Source: DATKPC01 sp035524275 (GTDB lineage: Bacteria; Pseudomonadota; Gammaproteobacteria; Burkholderiales; Burkholderiaceae_F). From it: a DNA stretch of 64,000 nt. A model generated the notes under the pieces. It made no database searches, was not told the DNA's origin, and saw only the letters and a program-made list of their open reading frames with translations. Location of the stretch: assembly GCA_035524275.1 (NCBI GenBank), contig DATKPC010000097.1, positions 1 to 64,000 of the forward strand, given 5' to 3'. Shown here in pieces: positions 17,178 to 25,499 of this stretch (the first letter of the stretch is position 1; each line of letters starts with the position of its first letter). The translations under genes were made by a program, and so were the position numbers.

Positions 17178-17915
17178 ATGGTTTCTCGTCAACGCGCCAC
17201 GCGTGCCGTCACGTCGGTGACGCTCCCGTCCGACGTACCGGACGGCGATGGCCGCGACGACGAACTCGATCCGGAGTCGCCGCGCCTCGCGGGTCGCGTG
17301 CTGCGGCTCGTCGCGAAGACGCGATTGCCGTTGCTGGTGCTGATGAATGCGTGGTTCAACCAGGGCCCGATGCCGATCCTGCCTCGCGGCACCGTGATGC
17401 CGCCGAAGCCGGCAGCGACGCGCGCGCAGGAGCGGATGATCCGCGCCGCGCTCTACGCGCTCGACGGCAACCTTCTCGATTCGCACAAGACGAGCCTGCT
17501 GCAGCACCTGGTGACCGGCTGGGCGATGCAACTCGTCTTTCCGTCGAACCTCGCGGCACATGATGTCGATCTCTTCGGGCCTGCCTCGAAGCTCGCGTCG
17601 GAGGTCGAGGACAAGGTTCCGCATGCGAACGCCAGCGCGGGCGCGGTGGCGGAGGCGGCCTTCGCGCTGATGGTTTCCGGCGCATGGCTGGGCGCCTTGC
17701 GCGACGAAGGCTCCGCGCTCTCGCGCGCGGTGCTCGCGCTGCACGAGACCGAGTGCTACCGGATCGCCGTCGGCGAACTGCACGTTCCGCTGCGACACGC
17801 GCCCGAGGGCGAGGACATCGATGCGCGGATGGACGTCGAGACGCTGAAGCGCGAAGCGCGGGAGTCGGCTCGCGCGCGCTGCGGCGTCCTCGAAAAGAAG
17901 GTCGGCCTGCGCTGA
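17178..17915 (+). CDS. Hypothetical cytoplasmic protein, 245 residues
   Basis: No family recognised. ATG 17178 follows GGAAAGGA at 7-base spacing. No export signal or membrane helix. An N-terminal polar region is followed by a helical domain (RMIRAALYALDGNLLDSHKT, LLQHLVTGWAMQLVFPSN) and a charged C-terminus (DVETLKREARESARARCGVL). Codon use matches neighbouring genes. It ends 59 bp before the convergent racemase gene. Confidence 0.65.
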   Translation: MVSRQRATRAVTSVTLPSDVPDGDGRDDELDPESPRLAGRVLRLVAKTRLPLLVLMNAWFNQGPMPILPRGTVMPPKPAATRAQERMIRAALYALDGNLLDSHKTSLLQHLVTGWAMQLVFPSNLAAHDVDLFGPASKLASEVEDKVPHANASAGAVAEAAFALMVSGAWLGALRDEGSALSRAVLALHETECYRIAVGELHVPLRHAPEGEDIDARMDVETLKREARESARARCGVLEKKVGLR

Positions 17916-17973
17916 ACGGCAGCTGGCCGGCGGCGGCGCGGCCGGCCACCCGCACCGCTTTCCCCACCGCGGC

Positions 17974-19098
17974 CTACGGCGACGCGGCCGCGCGAACCGC
18001 GGCGTCGTCGATGCCCCATTGCCGCAGTAGCTCTTCGCCGCCGCTGCCGGGGGCGACTGGCGGGCCCTGGATCGCGGCCGGCGTCCGCGAGAAGCGCGGG
18101 GCCGGCGCCGGTTGCAGGCGGCCGAACGCGCGGCTGTAGGTGCCCCGCGCCCGCAGGTGGGCGTCGACTTCCGCCTCCTCGATCGCAAGCACCGGCGCGA
18201 CGCAGGCGTCGGTGCCGCGAAACAACTCGATCCATTCGTCGCGCGTGCGGCGCCGGAAAAGGCGTTCGAACCACGCGGCCGTCGATTCCCATGCCGGGTG
18301 CGGGTCGCGTGCCGGCGCGTCGTTCTCGACACCGGCGTGGCGCAGCAACTCGCCATAGAACTGCGGCTCGAGCGCCCCGACCGCGATCCAGCGGCCGTCG
18401 GCGCAGGCGTAGCAGCGGTAATAGGGCGCGGAGCCGTCGAGGAAGTAGCGGCCGCGATCGGCCGTCGGATCCGCGGCGCGATGGCTGAGCAGCATCGCGA
18501 GAAGGCTTGCGCCGCCGTCGACCATCGCGGCGTCGATCACCTGGCCGCACCCCGAATGTTGGCGCTCGAAGAGCGCGGCGACGACGCCGAGCGCGAGGTA
18601 CAGGGCGCCCCCGCCGAAATCGCCGACCAGGTTCAGCGGCGGCGTCGGGGGGGCACCGGCCGGCCCGATGGCGCCGAGCGCGCCGCAGAGCGCGATGTAG
18701 TTGATGTCATGGCCGGCACGCGGGGCGAGCGGACCGTCCTGCCCCCAGCCGGTCATGCGCCCGTAGACGAGCCGCGGATTCTCCGCCAGCAGCACGTCCG
18801 GCCCGAGCCCAAGACGTTCCATGACGCCGGGCCGGAACCCTTCGATGAGCACGTCGGCACGCGCGACGGCGGCGCGCGCGACGGCGCGATCGGCGGCGCT
18901 CTTGAGGTCGAGGACCAGCGAGCGCCGCCCTCGCGCCAGCAAGTCGTTCGGATCGTGCGGCGTCCCCGGCCGGTCGATGCGCAGCACATCGGCGCCGAGG
19001 TCCGACAGCAGCATCGTCGCGAAGGGCGCCGGCCCCAGCCCGGTGAACTCGACGACGCGCAGCCCGGCGAGCGGCCCGTTCGCACCACGTGGCGGCAT
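17974..19098 (-). CDS. CoA-transferase family III protein, alpha-methylacyl-CoA racemase type
   Basis: 374 residues. The segments GLRVVEFTGLGPAPFATMLL, LGADVLRIDRPG, EGFRPGVMERLGLGPDVL and GHDINYIALCGALGAIG (catalytic His-Asp region) are those of AMACR/MCR racemases, which invert the 2-methyl branch of acyl-CoAs so that they can enter beta-oxidation. ATG 19098 has AGGAGG just upstream and is preferred over TTG 19155, which overlaps the N-acetyltransferase stop. Class III CoA-transferase activity cannot be excluded. Confidence 0.85.
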   Translation of the reverse strand: MPPRGANGPLAGLRVVEFTGLGPAPFATMLLSDLGADVLRIDRPGTPHDPNDLLARGRRSLVLDLKSAADRAVARAAVARADVLIEGFRPGVMERLGLGPDVLLAENPRLVYGRMTGWGQDGPLAPRAGHDINYIALCGALGAIGPAGAPPTPPLNLVGDFGGGALYLALGVVAALFERQHSGCGQVIDAAMVDGGASLLAMLLSHRAADPTADRGRYFLDGSAPYYRCYACADGRWIAVGALEPQFYGELLRHAGVENDAPARDPHPAWESTAAWFERLFRRRTRDEWIELFRGTDACVAPVLAIEEAEVDAHLRARGTYSRAFGRLQPAPAPRFSRTPAAIQGPPVAPGSGGEELLRQWGIDDAAVRAAASP

Positions 19099-19151
19099 GG
19101 TTCCTCCTGCTCCTGGCGGCATGCGCTCCGGCGCGGCACTCGCCGTGTCGG

Positions 19152-19970
19152 TCAACGCTCCGCCGGCGGCGGATGCAGCGGACGCAGCGCTTCGAACGGC
19201 GCGTCCAGTTCGATGCCGAAACGCTGCGCCAGCATCTCGATATAGGCCGCGCCGCCGCCGACCGTCTCCTCGGTCGTGACCCCGCCGCGCTCGATCGTGA
19301 GCCGGTGGTCATAGAGCGCCGTGCGGCCGTCCGGCTCGACGCGGCTCGCGACGCGGGCATAGGTGAAGAACGAGTCCGGGTGCGACGACGTGTAGTGGTT
19401 GCCGAGCGCGAGGTCCACCGGCAGGACCGGCCGATCCTCGAAGCTGTAGAGGCGACGCCAGCTGCCGTCGGTCTCGACTTCCAGCATCGTGCCGAACGGC
19501 GCGCACTCGACGAGGCGGAACGCAAGCCGGTCGTGGCGCTGGACGACGTCGCGCACGAGGCGCAGCGGAGCCCTCGGGCCGCCGCCGCCGAAGCCGACAT
19601 CGGCGAGCCAGTCCTCGCCGCCGATCCGCACGAGGATCAGCACATGGGTGAGCCCGGTCGGCTGCGGCCCGAGGTGGACGCGCGCGAGCGCGAACCGCGC
19701 CTCGAAGCCGAAGGCCGCGAGCGCGCTCATGAACAGCCCGTTCTGCTCGAAGCAGTAGCCGCCGCGGCGACGCTCGACGAGCTTCGCGAAGATCGCGGCC
19801 GGCCGGATGTCGATCGGGCGCCCGAGCAGGATGTCGAAATTCTCGAACGGTATCGTGCAACGCTGCGCGCGATGCAGTCGCGCGAGATCCGACGCCACCG
19901 GGCGGATCGGACCGTCGATGCCGATGCGCTCCAGGTACGCCGATGCGCCGAAGTGCGGTCCGGTCGACAC
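19152..19970 (-). CDS. nat: Arylamine N-acetyltransferase
   Basis: Acetyl-CoA-dependent N-acetylation of arylamines and hydrazines. The 272-residue protein has the full Cys-His-Asp triad: Cys73 (RRGGYCFEQN), His109 (GLTHVLI) and Asp124 (WLADVGFGG), plus CTIPFENFDILLG. GTG 19970 is preceded by CGGAG. Another GTG at 20012 overlaps the upstream stop as GTGA and would add 14 residues. It follows the metal-transporter genes on the same strand but has no obvious functional link to them. Confidence 0.92.
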   Translation of the reverse strand: MSTGPHFGASAYLERIGIDGPIRPVASDLARLHRAQRCTIPFENFDILLGRPIDIRPAAIFAKLVERRRGGYCFEQNGLFMSALAAFGFEARFALARVHLGPQPTGLTHVLILVRIGGEDWLADVGFGGGGPRAPLRLVRDVVQRHDRLAFRLVECAPFGTMLEVETDGSWRRLYSFEDRPVLPVDLALGNHYTSSHPDSFFTYARVASRVEPDGRTALYDHRLTIERGGVTTEETVGGGAAYIEMLAQRFGIELDAPFEALRPLHPPPAER

Positions 19971-20008
19971 GTGGGCTCCGCGGGGGATGGCGGCGGCCGT
20001 GGATGCGA

Positions 20009-20896
20009 TCACGCGCCCAGCGCGGCCGCCAGGGCATCCGCATTGTGCTCGAACATCCGCAGGAACGTATCGGCCTCGGTCCCCGGTCGCGACAGCGCGT
20101 CGGAATAGAGCGTCGCGGCGACGGGCACGCCCGCCTCGGCCGAAATCCGCTGCGCGAGCCGCGGATCGCTGATGTTCTCGACGAAGATCGCGCGCACGCG
20201 CGCCTGCCGCGCGAGTTCGATGAGCCGGGCGACGTCGCTCGCGTTCGGTTCCGCATCGGTGCTCCAGCCCTGCAGCGCCAGGAACTCGATGCCGTAGGCG
20301 GCCCCCAGATAGCCGAAGGCGTCGTGGGTCGTGATGACGCGGCGCGCCGTTGGCGGGATCGCCGACAGGCGCGCGCGGACGCGCGCGTCGAGTTCGCCCA
20401 GCGCCACCTCGTAGGCGGCGGCGCGCCGCGCGAAATCCGCCGCCTTCAATGGTGCGGCCAGCGACAGGGCGGCGCGCAGGTTCTCGACGTAGCGGCGCGT
20501 GTTGCGCAGGTCCTGCCAGGCGTGCGGATCGATCGCGTTGCCGCGCCGCCGCGGCACGATGCCGTCGGAGGCGACGACGAGCCGGCCGCGGTATTGCGCC
20601 GCCTCGAGCAGTCGGTCGAGCCACCCCTCGAAATGCAGCCCGTTGACGACGAGGAGGTCGGCATCGCGGACGCGGCGCGCGTCGGCCGGCGTCGGTTCGA
20701 AGACATGCACGTCGGCGTCCGGGCCGACGAGCGCCGCGACGCTCGCGTCCTCGCCGGCAACGACGCGAGCGAGATCCGCGAGGATCGAAAAGCTGGCGAC
20801 GACGCGCAACGCGACCGGAGGCGGCGGCGCGGCGCCACGGGCGGCCGCCGCGACCATCGATGCGGCCGCGACGAGGCGACGACGCAGCGGATCCAA
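20009..20896 (-). CDS. Metal (Zn/Mn) ABC transporter substrate-binding protein
   Basis: Periplasmic cluster A-I binding protein of a zur-linked importer. Metal ligands can be read: His64 (DVHVFEPTP), His125 (DPHAWQD), the His of TTHDAFGYLG and an acidic site in FVENISDP. The His-rich loop of classical ZnuA is absent. TTG 20896, one base after the permease stop, gives a good signal peptide (LVAAASMVAAAARGAA). The longer ATG at 20947 would overlap the permease by 50 bp and lacks a signal-like N-terminus. Zinc is inferred from the linked Zur. Confidence 0.87.
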   Translation of the reverse strand: MDPLRRRLVAAASMVAAAARGAAPPPPVALRVVASFSILADLARVVAGEDASVAALVGPDADVHVFEPTPADARRVRDADLLVVNGLHFEGWLDRLLEAAQYRGRLVVASDGIVPRRRGNAIDPHAWQDLRNTRRYVENLRAALSLAAPLKAADFARRAAAYEVALGELDARVRARLSAIPPTARRVITTHDAFGYLGAAYGIEFLALQGWSTDAEPNASDVARLIELARQARVRAIFVENISDPRLAQRISAEAGVPVAATLYSDALSRPGTEADTFLRMFEHNADALAAALGA

Positions 20897-20897
20897 C

Positions 20898-21773
20898 TCA
20901 GGCTCCGCGCCAACGGCGGCGGCGGCTTGCCCGTGCGAGCAGGCCACCGCGCCGCCCGGCGACGATCGAGGCGACGTAGATCGCCCCGGCGACCAGGACG
21001 ATCGACGGTCCCGCGGGCAACTCGCGATGGTACGAAAGCAGGAGCCCGCCGACGCCGGCCAGCAGCGCGATGAGCCCGGCCGCGACGCCGAGCGACCAGA
21101 CCTCCGAGGCCCAGAAACGGGCCGCGACGGCGGGCAGGATCATCAGCCCGACCGACATCAGCGTTCCGAGGGCCTGGAACCCGGCGACCAGGTTGGCGAC
21201 CGTGAGGACGAGCAGCGCCACGTGGACCGCCGGACCCCCGCCGCCGACTGCGCGCAGGTAGGCGGGGTCGAAGCATTCGAGGACCAGGGGACGGTACATC
21301 CAAGCCAGCGCGAGCAGCGTCGCGCTGGCGACGGTCGCGATCATCAGCAGCGCCGGGTCGTCGACCGCGAGGATCGACCCGAACAGCACGCGGACCAGGT
21401 CGACGCTGCTGCCGCGCGTCGAGATCAGCAGGACGCCGAGGGCCAGCGCGATCAGGTAGAACGCGGCGAAGCTCGCGTCCTCGCGTTGCGTCGTCGTGCG
21501 CGTCACCGCGGCCGAGAGCAGCGCGACGACGAGGGCCGCGACGAAGCCGCCACCGCTCATCGCGACCAGGGAGAAGCCGGCGACGAGGTAGCCGAGCGCC
21601 GCGCCCGGCAGCAGCGCGTGCGAAATCGCGTCGCCGAGGAGGCTCATGCGCCGCAACACGAGGAGGCATCCGATCGGGGCGCTGCCGACGGCGAGCGCGA
21701 CGATCGCGACGAGCGCGCGGCGCATGAACGCGAAGTCGACGAAAGGCTGCACCAGGACCGCGTACCCGCTCAT
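20898..21773 (-). CDS. Metal ABC transporter permease (ZnuB-like)
   Basis: 291-residue inner-membrane permease of the ABC-3 family with about eight hydrophobic segments. Conserved landmarks are LLVLRRMSLLGDAISHALLPG, which is the coupling region to the ATPase, and LGTLMSVGLMILPAVAARFW. ATG 21773 overlaps the ATPase stop (ATGA) and is preferred over upstream in-frame starts that lie in the ATPase gene. It sits between the ATPase and binding-protein genes, so the three encode one importer. Confidence 0.92.
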   Translation of the reverse strand: MSGYAVLVQPFVDFAFMRRALVAIVALAVGSAPIGCLLVLRRMSLLGDAISHALLPGAALGYLVAGFSLVAMSGGGFVAALVVALLSAAVTRTTTQREDASFAAFYLIALALGVLLISTRGSSVDLVRVLFGSILAVDDPALLMIATVASATLLALAWMYRPLVLECFDPAYLRAVGGGGPAVHVALLVLTVANLVAGFQALGTLMSVGLMILPAVAARFWASEVWSLGVAAGLIALLAGVGGLLLSYHRELPAGPSIVLVAGAIYVASIVAGRRGGLLARASRRRRWRGA

Positions 21774-22507
21774 CGCGCGCCCGCCACGTCCGGCGCCGGG
21801 GCCTCCCATGCCGCGGCGAGGCGGCGCGCGCGCTCGAGGTGGTCCGGCGACAGCACCTCGGCGGTCGCGCCCCAGGCAATGCAGCGTCGCGCGAGCAGCA
21901 CGCAGTCGGCGAAATTCCGCCGGACGAGGTCGTGGTCGTGGAGGACGGCGACGATCGTCCGGCCCTCGCGGTGCCACGCATGAAGCAGCCCCAGCATGTC
22001 GGCCGTGGTGCCGCTGTCGATGGCGTTGAAAGGCTCGTCGAGCAGCACGACGGCGGCATCCTGCAGCAGGAGGCGGGCGAACAGCACGCGCTGCAACTGC
22101 CCGGTGGACAGCTCGCCGATCAGGCGCCCGCCCTGGTCGGCCATCCCGACGGCGGCGAGCGCGGCATCGGCTTCATGCCGTTGCGCGGCGTCGAGCCCGC
22201 GCCACGCGCCGATCCGCGGCACCAGCCCCAGCGCCGCGACGTCGACGACCCGAATCGGAAAGCCGCGGTCGATCTGCGACTGCTGCGGCAGGTAGGCGAC
22301 GCGCGACGGCGGCAGGATGCGGATCGCGCCGGCAACGGGTCGGATCATCCCGGCCATCGCCGCCAGCAGGCTGCTCTTCCCGGCGCCATTCGGCCCGAGC
22401 ACCGCGGTCATCGATCCGGCGACGAATTCGCCGTCGATCGCGTCGAGCACGGTGCCGCGGTCGTAGGCCACGCGCAGCCCGTCGATGCGGATCGCCGCGG
22501 CGCGCAT
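21770..22507 (-). CDS. Metal ABC transporter ATP-binding protein (ZnuC-like)
   Basis: 245 residues with Walker A GPNGAGKS (residues 38-45), a Q-loop region (VAYLPQQSQID), the signature LSTGQLQR, Walker B VVLLDEPF and the H-loop VLHDHD. It powers the importer with the permease just downstream. ATG 22507 shares its first base with the stop of the 53-residue gene upstream (TGATG); the longer start at 22537 lies inside that gene. Most signatures read LSGGQ; Thr in position three is a tolerated variant. Confidence 0.93.
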   Translation of the reverse strand: MRAAAIRIDGLRVAYDRGTVLDAIDGEFVAGSMTAVLGPNGAGKSSLLAAMAGMIRPVAGAIRILPPSRVAYLPQQSQIDRGFPIRVVDVAALGLVPRIGAWRGLDAAQRHEADAALAAVGMADQGGRLIGELSTGQLQRVLFARLLLQDAAVVLLDEPFNAIDSGTTADMLGLLHAWHREGRTIVAVLHDHDLVRRNFADCVLLARRCIAWGATAEVLSPDHLERARRLAAAWEAPAPDVAGAR

Positions 22508-22668
22508 CAGCGCAGCGCCCAGGCGACCGCGAGCCACAGCAACGCGACCGGAACGGCCGCGATGGCGAGCCTCCGCCAGGCGCTCGTGGTGAGCGCGCTT
22601 GCGACGGGCGCTTGCCGGCGCGTTGGCGTTCCTGCCGGCGCGGCCGCCGGCGCGTCGATGGCGTCCAT
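22507..22668 (-). CDS. Small single-pass membrane protein in the zur operon, 53 residues
   Basis: A short frame fills the gap between zur and the ATPase gene exactly. Its ATG (22668) shares a base with the zur stop (TGATG), and its stop shares a base with the ATPase start (TGATG). The product has a polar Ala/Pro/Arg N-terminal half, WRR, and one C-terminal hydrophobic helix (LAIAAVPVALLWLAVAWAL), ending in Arg. The double stop/start coupling argues that it is translated. No family recognised; an accessory to metal import or Zur signalling is a guess. Confidence 0.72.
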   Translation of the reverse strand: MDAIDAPAAAPAGTPTRRQAPVASALTTSAWRRLAIAAVPVALLWLAVAWALR

Positions 22669-23048
22669 CACGGCCCCAGCCGAAGGCAGTCTGCGCAGCG
22701 CCCGTGCAGCGTCAGCTCGTGGTCATCGACGCGAAATCCGGTCGGCGCGAGCTTCGACATTTCGCCCGGACAGGCGTCGACGTCGAAGACCCGATCGCAG
22801 CGCGTGCAATGGAAATGGTGATGGTGGCCATGGCCGGCCGCCTCGTAGCGCGGCGGATGTCCCGGAAGGTCGACCGCGCGCACGAGCCCTTCGACCTGCA
22901 GGCGCTTCAGGCCGCGGTAGACGGTCGCGATCCCGATGCCCGGAACGCGGACCCGCGCGCTGGAGAGCACCTCGAGCGGCGACAGCGGCCGTCGTGCCGA
23001 CTCGATCGCCGTACGAATCGCATCGCGCTGCCGCGTGCTGCGTTCCAT
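22668..23048 (-). CDS. zur: Fur-family regulator, Zur-like
   Basis: 126-residue winged-helix metalloregulator. The DNA-binding half has RPLSPLEVLSSARV and GIATVYRGLKRLQVEGLV. The metal half has a His-rich GHGHHHHFHC and a structural zinc site from Cys81/Cys84 (CTRC) and Cys118/Cys121 (CADC). ATG 23048 is preceded by GGAAGG. Leading an operon for a metal importer, and facing a palindromic Fur-type box at 23204, it most likely represses its own operon when zinc is replete. Assignment to zinc rather than Fe or Mn is inferred. Confidence 0.85.
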   Translation of the reverse strand: MERSTRQRDAIRTAIESARRPLSPLEVLSSARVRVPGIGIATVYRGLKRLQVEGLVRAVDLPGHPPRYEAAGHGHHHHFHCTRCDRVFDVDACPGEMSKLAPTGFRVDDHELTLHGRCADCLRLGP

Positions 23049-23080
23049 CGTTTCCTTCCGGGCCACGTCGTGCAGGTCTC

Positions 23081-23120
23081 GCCGGTCGCGATGGACCGTC
23101 CCCGGTCGCGATGGACCGTC
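23081..23120. repeat. Tandem 20-bp direct repeat in the zur leader
   Basis: Two copies of ccggtcgcgatggaccgtc (23082-23100 and 23102-23120), 20-bp period, lie 33-72 bp upstream of the zur start codon. Each copy contains the imperfect palindrome GGTCGCGATGGACC. It could be a recent slippage duplication or a paired operator. Confidence 0.75.
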
Positions 23121-23203
23121 CCGAAGCACCGTTCCGCCGGACCCACCCTTGGGGTTTTCGGCGTGACCCGGTTGCACCGCCTGCGCTTGCATCACCGATC
23201 GTC

Positions 23204-23223
23204 GATAATGATAATTCATTATC
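23204..23223. promoter_or_regulatory. Fur/Zur box between zur operon and divergent lipoprotein gene
   Basis: GATAATGATAATTCATTATC has perfect 8-base inverted arms (GATAATGA / TCATTATC) around TAAT. It differs from the classical Fur consensus by one inserted base in the centre. It stands out as AT-rich in a ~70% GC window, 31 bp before the lipoprotein start and 156 bp before zur, so it could control both directions. With Zur encoded alongside, Zur is the likely ligand-responsive repressor. Confidence 0.82.
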
Positions 23224-23253
23224 AGTAATGACGGATCCTCCACCGTGGCGTCG

Positions 23254-25143
23254 ATGATGCGTTGCCTGGCCGGCCGGCTTGCGCGGGCGGCCGCTGCGTT
23301 GACGGTCGTGCTCCTCGTCGCGTCGTGCACCGGCGTGCCGCCGGCGAGCGTCGCGGTCGCCGCGGCCGTCCCGGAGGGCCCGCCGCCGGCCGCGGCGTGG
23401 GGCGGCCGCGTCGGGATCGTCGTCGAGGCTGCGCATCGCGGCGATGTCCTGGCCGACGTCTGGCGACGCGCCGCCGCGGAGCAGGGACTGCCGGCCGAAC
23501 TCGTCGACGAGGATTCGGTCGTCGAGGCGCTGGGACGCAACCCGCGCGCCTATGCGGCGCTGGTGCTGCCCGATGGCCTGATGCGCTTCGCATCCGACGA
23601 CCTCGTGTCCGCGGTGGCGCGCTACGCGAACGCCGGCGGCCGCCTGCTCGTCGTCTTCGATGCCGCGACGCTCAGCCCGCAGGGCTTTTACGCGCCGGGC
23701 CGCTCGCGCCTGTCGGACCTCGTCGGCGTCGACTATGCGCTCTACGACCGGTTGCTCGGCGACACGTTCCATACGACGCCGGTGTACGCCTCCGCGGCGG
23801 CCGCCGAGCGCCTCGGGTTGCCGCCCGGCAAGACCGTCGGCGACGTGCCCGGCGCGCCCGCCGCGGGCTTCGCGCTGCGCCTGGCCACCTACGACTACGC
23901 GCGACTCGTCTATCCGTCGATCGTGACCCGGGGGGCGTATGCCGGCGAACCGCTGCTGCGCGCCGCCGACGGCGGCCTCGTCGCGGGCATCCGGACCACG
24001 GGTCGCGGCCGCGTGCTGTTCGCGAACCTGCCCCTGGGCGAATTGAAGCTCGGCGTGACCGACGGCTGGCTGCTGCACCGGTTCCTTCGCCTGCTCGCGC
24101 GCGAGGCCTCGGTCCCGGTGCTCGCGATGACGCCGGACGCCGTCGGCGGCATGGTGATGAACCTGCACTGCGATTCGAACGCGGCGTTGCGGCCGCTGCA
24201 GCTGCTCGATGCCAGCGGCTTCTTCGACGACGGGCCGTATTCGATCCACGTCACCGCGGGCCCGGGGCTGAACGTCGCGACCGATCACCTCGGCATCGAC
24301 GTCCCGCACAACCCGCCATTCCAGCGCTTCCTGCGCTCGCTCGTCGAGCGCGGCCACGAGATCGGCAGCCACGGCGGCTGGATCCACAACGACTGGGCCG
24401 AGCACGTGACGCCGGACTCCGAGGCGCAGCACGCGGAATTGCTGGAACTGAACGGCGCGGCGCTCGCCGCTGCCGATGGCGTTCCCGTTCGCGTCTACTC
24501 GTCGCCTTCCGGCAATCATCCGCCATGGGTCACGCACTGGCTGCGGCGCCACGGGTACGTCGCCTTCTACACGACCGCCGACAGCGGGTCGGCGCCGACG
24601 CGCCTGTATCGAGGCGGCGTGCTCGAGGACGACGCGATGTGGGCATTCCCGATCATGTCGCTGGGCACGGCGGCGTCGTTCGAGGATGCGGCCAATGCCG
24701 GACTCGACGAGCGGGCGCTCGTTCGCCCGTGGCTCGAGGCGCTGCCGCGCTTCGTCGCCGCCGAGCGCGAGGTCCGGCTCGTCTATTTCCACCCGACCGG
24801 CATCAATCTCTACCGTAGCGCGCTCGCCGCGTGGGTCGAGCGCTCGCGCGAGCTTGCCGCGGCCGGGCGATTCCGCTGGTACACGATGGCCGCGCTGGCC
24901 GCATTCCTCGATCGACGCGAGGCCGCGCGATGGCGCGTCGAGGCCGTCGACGGCGGCGTGCGCATCACCGCGTCGAGCGGCGACACGCTCGAGGACGTCG
25001 CGTGGGTCCTGCCGGCCGACCGCTTCCTCGAGCCCCGCGTGCACGCCGGGTCGGCGCGCGTGCGGCGCGACGGCGAGGATTGGGTGGTCGTGGCGACCGG
25101 CGGGCACGACCTCGTGATCGATGCCGCCGGTATCGGGAAGTGA
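23254..25143 (+). CDS. Large lipoprotein with NodB-like polysaccharide-deacetylase motifs
   Basis: 629 residues. The signal peptide ends in the lipobox LVASC. A middle region resembles a glutamine-amidotransferase-like or beta-galactosidase trimerisation fold (YAALVLPDGLMRFASDD, RLLVVFDAATLSPQG). The C-terminal half has NodB-like landmarks: MNLHCDSN (metal Asp), GHEIGSHGGWIHND (two His), VYSSPSGNHPPWV and YFHPTGINLY. It may de-N-acetylate or bind an extracellular polysaccharide. ATG 23254 is chosen; GTG 23245 and ATG 23257 are alternatives. Placement next to the Fur/Zur box suggests induction under metal limitation. Exact function unknown. Confidence 0.72.
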   Translation: MMRCLAGRLARAAAALTVVLLVASCTGVPPASVAVAAAVPEGPPPAAAWGGRVGIVVEAAHRGDVLADVWRRAAAEQGLPAELVDEDSVVEALGRNPRAYAALVLPDGLMRFASDDLVSAVARYANAGGRLLVVFDAATLSPQGFYAPGRSRLSDLVGVDYALYDRLLGDTFHTTPVYASAAAAERLGLPPGKTVGDVPGAPAAGFALRLATYDYARLVYPSIVTRGAYAGEPLLRAADGGLVAGIRTTGRGRVLFANLPLGELKLGVTDGWLLHRFLRLLAREASVPVLAMTPDAVGGMVMNLHCDSNAALRPLQLLDASGFFDDGPYSIHVTAGPGLNVATDHLGIDVPHNPPFQRFLRSLVERGHEIGSHGGWIHNDWAEHVTPDSEAQHAELLELNGAALAAADGVPVRVYSSPSGNHPPWVTHWLRRHGYVAFYTTADSGSAPTRLYRGGVLEDDAMWAFPIMSLGTAASFEDAANAGLDERALVRPWLEALPRFVAAEREVRLVYFHPTGINLYRSALAAWVERSRELAAAGRFRWYTMAALAAFLDRREAARWRVEAVDGGVRITASSGDTLEDVAWVLPADRFLEPRVHAGSARVRRDGEDWVVVATGGHDLVIDAAGIGK

Positions 25144-25159
25144 ATCGTTTCACTGGTCA

Positions 25160-25182
25160 TGCGATCGGACTAGCCGATCGCA
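25160..25182. terminator. Perfect 9-bp stem-loop after the lipoprotein gene
   Basis: TGCGATCGG (25160-25168) and CCGATCGCA (25174-25182) pair perfectly around ACTAG, 16 bp after the stop codon. No T-run follows, so it is a weak or factor-dependent terminator, or an RNA 3'-end protector. Confidence 0.5.
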
Positions 25183-25255
25183 GGGCGGCGCCATGGTGCT
25201 TCGCGCAAACGCGCTGCAACATCCTCGGATATCGCTTTTTCTCACAATCTCATGC

Positions 25256-25276
25256 TGACAATTCGCGCGGTTGTCA
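25256..25276. promoter_or_regulatory. Operator-like inverted repeat
   Basis: TGACAA (25256-25261) and TTGTCA (25271-25276) are inverted half-sites 9 bp apart, upstream of the candidate -10 TAGAAT at 25311. The spacing fits a dimeric regulator site. No regulator is assigned. Confidence 0.35.
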
Positions 25277-25310
25277 TCAATCTGAGCATGACGGAACGGC
25301 GTGCGTGACC

Positions 25311-25499
25311 TAGAATCTGTGCTGTCGGATGGCGAACCCTTGCGGGACTCCGCGGCAAGCCTCCGGCCCGACGTAATACCTTTGAGCAACGACCCCGGTC
25401 AGAAGCGGAAGTCATCGGCGCGGCACCCGTCGCGATGCACGGGCGCCGCGTGAGTCCGGCGCTCCGGCGCCGCCAACCCAACGACCGAACGGACGCGCC
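25311..25499 (+). promoter_or_regulatory. Candidate promoter and structured 5' leader of the 89-residue gene
   Basis: TAGAAT at 25311-25316 is a plausible -10, with no strong -35. The ~175-nt leader that would follow holds a hairpin at 25339-25359 (CTTGC/GCAAG) and a stronger one at 25419-25450, CGCGGC-a-CCCGT paired with ACGGG-c-GCCGCG and an 8-base loop. I do not match it to a known riboswitch class. Confidence 0.35.

Noticed and set aside
20499..21983. A 494-residue plus-strand frame over the metal-transporter genes
   Set aside because: It is the antisense shadow of the permease and binding-protein genes, very rich in Arg/Asp/Gln with no domain.
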